This document shows positions 40,801-43,671 of a DNA stretch of 43,671 nucleotides, piece after piece; within the stretch, counting starts at the first letter, position 1; each line of letters opens with the position of its first letter. A program made the translations under genes and the position numbers. Under the pieces are notes generated by a model. It was not told the origin of the DNA and did not search any database. It saw nothing but the letters and a program-made list of their open reading frames with translations. This stretch comes from Nitrospirota bacterium (GTDB lineage Bacteria > Nitrospirota > Thermodesulfovibrionia > Thermodesulfovibrionales > UBA1546). The stretch is taken from the NCBI GenBank assembly GCA_016208915.1, contig JACQXE010000020.1, positions 1 through 43,671 of the forward strand, read 5' to 3'.

Positions 40801-40942
40801 TTTGTAATAGGCAGGAATAATATTTGAGCGGCATTATTTTGCTGATATTCAAATGGTATGCATAAGATGACCGAGAGGCAAAATACCTCGGAGGTCGGAA
40901 CGACCGAGAATGAGCGAAAATGTTATATCCTGCCTTTACAAA
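40801..40942 (+). repeat. Structured intergenic element, copy 3
   Basis: The terminal helix joins AGGCAGGAATAATATTT (40809-40825) with AAAATGTTATATCCTGCCT (40917-40935), with one bulge and one U-G wobble on the plus strand. It continues outward through TTTGTAAT and TTACAAA. The core has GAGCGG, TTATTTTGCTGATATTC, GAGG-CAAAATA-CCTC, a perfect GGTCG-GAA-CGACC and CGAGAATGAGCGAAAA. Plus-strand orientation is antisense to both flanking genes. The right arm contains the stop codon of the heptosyltransferase-phosphatase gene. Confidence 0.85.
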
Positions 40943-42465
40943 TTTAAAATCCATTGTACTGCCCTTTTTAAATCCTTTGCTATATAATCGGCATTGGCTG
41001 ATTCAGTTCCTTGTCCTGTTAAGACAAGAATCCCTTTTGCGCCTGTTGTTTTTGCGAGAAGCATATCTGCTTCTTTGTCTCCGATTATATATGATTTTTT
41101 GAAATCAATTTTATGTTCAGCCCTTGCTATGAGCAACATATCAGGTTCAGGTTTCCTGCATGAGCAGCGCTCATCAGGCTGATGAGGACAGTAATAAAAA
41201 TCATCAAAGCCATATTTTTTGATAAATATCTTATTAACATCTCTTGTAAAAGCCTCATCAACAATGCCACGGGCAATGCCTGACTGATTGCTTACTCCGA
41301 TCAGTTTGAAACCTTTATCCTTTAATAAGCTCAGTTCTTCAACCTCTCTGAAGATTTCAAGGTCTTCAAATCTGTTCAGATAGTTTACATCTTTGCATAA
41401 TGTGCCGTCTCTGTCAAAAAAAACTGCCTTGTTTTGCGGACTCAGCGACTTTATGGCAGCAAAGACTTCATCTGAGGTTATAGCGTTCATGCATTCCATC
41501 GTTGGTTTGAAACATCTCCTTTTAAAACATGGGCTGCAATCCATGTCTTTTTTTATTAATATATTGCCTTTGCCTAACGGCCCTGTCAGTGCAGGGTCAG
41601 TCGAGCCAAATATCGCAACGAGCGGAGTCCTTACCGCATAAGCTATATGCATTGGTCCTGAATCATTTGTCAGAAAGATATCACATTCTGAGATAAGCGC
41701 TGATAATTCTCTCAGGTTTGTTTTACCTGACATATTCAAGATTTGGGATTTGGGATTTGGGATTTGGGGTTTGGAAATAATTTCTTCTGCAATTGCAACC
41801 TCTGACTGACTTCCAAAAATGATAATACTCCCATAAAGTTCAGAAACTATTCTCCCTGCTACTGCAGCAAATCTTTCAGCAGGCCATCTCTTTGTTGAGC
41901 CGTAAGTAGCACCGGGATTAATGCCGATAACAGGTCTTTTGATGTCTTTTAATAATTCCCGAGCTTTTAATCTTTCCTCTATTGATAAGTAAATATAGGG
42001 CAATGAATACTCTGCATTTATCCCTGTCTTCTTAAGTAGATTCAGGTAATAATACACATGATGCATTGTCCTGTCCTCATTATTAAATGGAATTGCTTTG
42101 GTTAAAAGTAATCCTCTGAAATCCCTGCTGTAACCTATGCGCTCAGGTATTTTGGACAGAAATGCTGTCAAAGCTGCGTCAAAAGCATTCTGAAACAGGA
42201 TGCAACTGCAGAATCTTTTTTTTCGTAAAACAGCAGACAGATTTAATTTGCCGCTGAGCCCTTTATGTTTCTCCTCGTATAATATGATTTCATCAATATA
42301 AGGATTATTTTCAAACAAAGGCGCAACCCAGGGTTTTACAAGCAGGGATATTTTTGTATCCGGTAGCCCCTTTCTTAGTGCCCTGAGCGCAGGCATAGTC
42401 ATTACAGCATCTCCAATCCAATTGACGCCTCTGACCAATAAGTTTTTGCATGACCTGTCAATCAT
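40936..42465 (-). CDS. Heptosyltransferase II fused to heptose-bisphosphate phosphatase
   Basis: A 509-residue bifunctional protein. Residues 1-342 are a WaaF-type GT9 heptosyltransferase (VRGVNWIGDAVMTMPAL, NPGATYGSTKRWP, LTNDSGPMHIAYA and CSPCFKRRCF). Residues 346-509 are a GmhB-type HAD phosphatase with FFDRDGT (catalytic Asp351 and Asp353), SNQSGIARG and the zinc-binding CPHQPDERCSC. Fusion links the step that makes the heptose precursor to the transfer step in lipid A-core assembly. Residues 232-244 (KPQIPNPKSQILN) are encoded by a heptad tandem repeat and are extra to the family. No obvious Shine-Dalgarno. Confidence 0.92.
   Translation of the reverse strand: MIDRSCKNLLVRGVNWIGDAVMTMPALRALRKGLPDTKISLLVKPWVAPLFENNPYIDEIILYEEKHKGLSGKLNLSAVLRKKRFCSCILFQNAFDAALTAFLSKIPERIGYSRDFRGLLLTKAIPFNNEDRTMHHVYYYLNLLKKTGINAEYSLPYIYLSIEERLKARELLKDIKRPVIGINPGATYGSTKRWPAERFAAVAGRIVSELYGSIIIFGSQSEVAIAEEIISKPQIPNPKSQILNMSGKTNLRELSALISECDIFLTNDSGPMHIAYAVRTPLVAIFGSTDPALTGPLGKGNILIKKDMDCSPCFKRRCFKPTMECMNAITSDEVFAAIKSLSPQNKAVFFDRDGTLCKDVNYLNRFEDLEIFREVEELSLLKDKGFKLIGVSNQSGIARGIVDEAFTRDVNKIFIKKYGFDDFYYCPHQPDERCSCRKPEPDMLLIARAEHKIDFKKSYIIGDKEADMLLAKTTGAKGILVLTGQGTESANADYIAKDLKRAVQWILNL
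41741..41768 (+). repeat. Four ATTTGGG heptads inside the heptosyltransferase gene
   Basis: Four exact tandem copies of ATTTGGG on the plus strand (AAATCCC-type on the coding strand), followed by a diverged fifth unit. They encode the inserted PQIPNPKSQ stretch in all three frames of a 7-bp unit. Loss or gain of a single unit would shift the frame. Confidence 0.85.
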
Positions 42466-42587
42466 GTTTTAGTTTAACATTTGGTTTGTTGAGTTTTACA
42501 TGATTTTATGAAATAATCATTTAATTCATGTTATTCATAAAATTTTCTCTGTATAAATATGACTTATGAGTTATCGATGTTAACTAT

Positions 42588-43223
42588 ATGAAGATCTGCG
42601 AGATATTTGCGAGTATACAGGGAGAATCAAGCTATGCAGGCATGCCATGCACCTTTATAAGGGTAGCTAGGTGCAATCTCAGATGCTCCTACTGCGATAC
42701 CAAGTACGCATATGATGAAGGTAAGGACATCAGTGAAGATGAAATCTTTAATCAGATTGCATTGATTGGTATTAAGCTTGTAGAGATTACAGGCGGGGAG
42801 CCGCTTCTTCAGCAAGGAACTCCAATGCTTGTTGAGAGGTTAATTAGAGAAGGGTATAAGGTTTTGATAGAGACGAATGGTGCATTAAGCATAAAAAGTA
42901 TAGATAAAAGGGCAGTAATTATACTTGACATTAAAACGCCGGGGAGTGGGATGTCTGGGGAGATGGATCTTTCGAACCTGAAATATCTTAAACCTGAAGA
43001 TGAGGTAAAATTCGTAATTATTGACAGGGCTGACTATGAATGGTCAAAGGATTTCATCAATGAACATGACTTAAGATCAAAATGTCATGTTCTCTTTTCT
43101 CCAGTCTTTGGAATGTTGCCGCCGGAATTAGTTATTAAATGGATACTTGAAGACAGGCTTGATATAAGGCTAAATCTTCAGATGCATAAATATATTTACG
43201 GGAGAGATAGAAGAGGGGTTTAA
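42588..43223 (+). CDS. queE: 7-carboxy-7-deazaguanine synthase
   Basis: A radical SAM enzyme that converts 6-carboxy-tetrahydropterin to 7-carboxy-7-deazaguanine in queuosine precursor synthesis. It is 211 residues long. The cluster motif is CNLRCSYCDTKYAY (Cys29, Cys33, Cys36), preceded by IFASIQGESSYAGMPCTFIR and followed by VEITGGEPLLQ. Other que genes are not in the window. The upstream 120 bp are AT-rich with no recognisable preQ1 riboswitch. Its stop overlaps, on the other strand, the end of a decayed toxin gene. Confidence 0.94.
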   Translation: MKICEIFASIQGESSYAGMPCTFIRVARCNLRCSYCDTKYAYDEGKDISEDEIFNQIALIGIKLVEITGGEPLLQQGTPMLVERLIREGYKVLIETNGALSIKSIDKRAVIILDIKTPGSGMSGEMDLSNLKYLKPEDEVKFVIIDRADYEWSKDFINEHDLRSKCHVLFSPVFGMLPPELVIKWILEDRLDIRLNLQMHKYIYGRDRRGV

Positions 43224-43291
43224 GGCAATATTTTTTCCAAAAGTTTCTTGAATTTCTTGTCGAGGCTTTCTTTAATGGCAAGTTTATACAC
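43220..43291 (-). pseudogene. Remnant of a RelE/ParE-like toxin
   Basis: A GTG (43289-43291) overlaps the antitoxin TAG by one base and opens 23 codons: VYKLAIKESLDKKFKKLLEKILP. The opening is like RelE-type toxins (MYKxxFKxSxxKxxKKL), but it stops before any catalytic residues. The remainder is gone, replaced by the 3' end of queE. It looks like a truncated toxin left with its antitoxin. Confidence 0.5.
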
Positions 43292-43479
43292 TACTTAAGC
43301 CCGTATCGCTTTCCAAAGTCTTTGACCATTACAGATTTTTCAAGGTCAATGTCTCTCATCCTCTGAATAAACTCTGCCCTCAATTCAGGTTCTTCCAAAA
43401 GACTTTTTTTAATCTGAACAACATCACGCTGCAATTCGATAACCTTTTTATAAAGGGTTTCAACAGTGATGGTCTTCAT
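43291..43479 (-). CDS. Antitoxin-like small protein
   Basis: A 62-residue helical protein, MKTITVETLYKKVIELQRDVVQIKKSL... ending EKSVMVKDFGKRYGLK. Its size, charge pattern and the coupled toxin remnant downstream fit small antitoxins of relE/parE or vapB-like pairs, but there is no clear DNA-binding fold. GGAGG lies 8 bp before the ATG. Confidence 0.55.
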   Translation of the reverse strand: MKTITVETLYKKVIELQRDVVQIKKSLLEEPELRAEFIQRMRDIDLEKSVMVKDFGKRYGLK

Positions 43480-43553
43480 TTATTTAACCTCCTACTAAGA
43501 ATTTGTGTTATAAGATTTATATAAACTGGTGTTACCCGTTAAAGTTGGACAGG

Positions 43554-43650
43554 CAGGAGAACTCCATTTCACCTGGGTCATGGAACCCTTAAAGGAGTCT
43601 GTTCCCTGCCTCCCAAAGCCATAATAGGTTGATTGGGTCTTTGAACCCTT
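43554..43650. repeat. Window-edge inverted repeat and two 17-bp near-repeats
   Basis: GGCAGG-x-GAAC...ACTCC pairs imperfectly with GGAGT...GTTCCCTGCC (left arm from about 43554, right arm to about 43614). TGGGTCATGGAACCCTT (43574-43590) recurs as TGGGTCTTTGAACCCTT (43634-43650), 60 bp later with 15 of 17 identical. The window ends here, so it cannot be told whether more units follow. Confidence 0.4.
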
Positions 43651-43671
43651 GTCATCATGGAGGATTGGCCG

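Noticed and set aside
42466-42587. preQ1 riboswitch upstream of queE
   Set aside because: The region is AT-rich, with no C-rich loop and A-rich tail arrangement of preQ1 aptamers.
43554-43650. Start of a CRISPR array
   Set aside because: Only two 17-bp near-repeats are visible, with differences, a 43-bp spacer and no cas genes. The window ends before it can be decided.

Overview
The window reads as about 43.7 kb of chromosome from an anaerobic or microaerophilic Gram-negative bacterium. Lipid A-core heptosyltransferases, a predicted beta-barrel protein, Tat-exported and lipoprotein signals and c-type cytochromes indicate an outer membrane. A 2-oxoacid:ferredoxin oxidoreductase subunit, several ferritin-like proteins and two radical SAM enzymes suit an anaerobe that meets oxygen. 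The gene set resembles Nitrospirota (Thermodesulfovibrionia-like) genomes. That placement is an inference from gene content, with no rRNA or marker tree behind it.

Layout. 1-7056: rpiB-glyA, nrdR, an LsrF-like thiolase, an orphan vorB-type subunit, two exported proteins and tatA-tatC. 7100-12587: a HEAT-repeat protein overlapping an HD-GYP protein, a 20-residue peptide gene with a near-perfect ribosome binding site, two c-type cytochromes, an ICMT-family methyltransferase and a THEP1 NTPase. 12785-16182 (minus): a DOMON-like protein with a NahK-like sugar kinase, endonuclease III and a beta-propeller lipoprotein. 16447-21305: hsp20, a DUF4139 protein, HicB with a decayed partner, a truncated isochorismatase-type hydrolase between two repeats, and an anti-sigma/ECF sigma pair. 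21650-28505: an oxidative-stress block with a superoxide dismutase (Tat signal plus an internal cytoplasmic start), three ferritin-like proteins, a PfpI protein, a YyaL-type thioredoxin-domain protein and a nitroreductase. 28520-42465: envelope glycan genes (two heptosyltransferases, one fused to GmhB, a GT39-like and a GT2 transferase, a UGM-like flavoprotein, two radical SAM enzymes) interleaved with sulfur-trafficking genes (DsrE-like, DsrH-like, YeeE/YedE, degenerate TusA), a PilZ response regulator, a nitrilase and dapB. 42588-43671: queE and a decayed toxin-antitoxin pair.

The least expected structure is a family of intergenic elements of about 93-142 bp. Four copies (12610-12734, 16946-17038, 27289-27418, 40801-40942) and perhaps two deletion remnants (2466-2508, 39928-39963) share a conserved core enclosed by a long terminal helix whose sequence changes between copies while pairing is kept. 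In the full copies the exceptions to Watson-Crick pairing are G-U wobbles on the core-bearing strand, which suggests a selected RNA rather than a simple DNA palindrome. Other items for follow-up are 7-bp tandem repeats inside three glycan-assembly genes, a 141-bp GC-rich insert in one of them, the Cys-rich micro-gene at 10160, the dual-start superoxide dismutase, and a candidate RNA thermometer ahead of hsp20.
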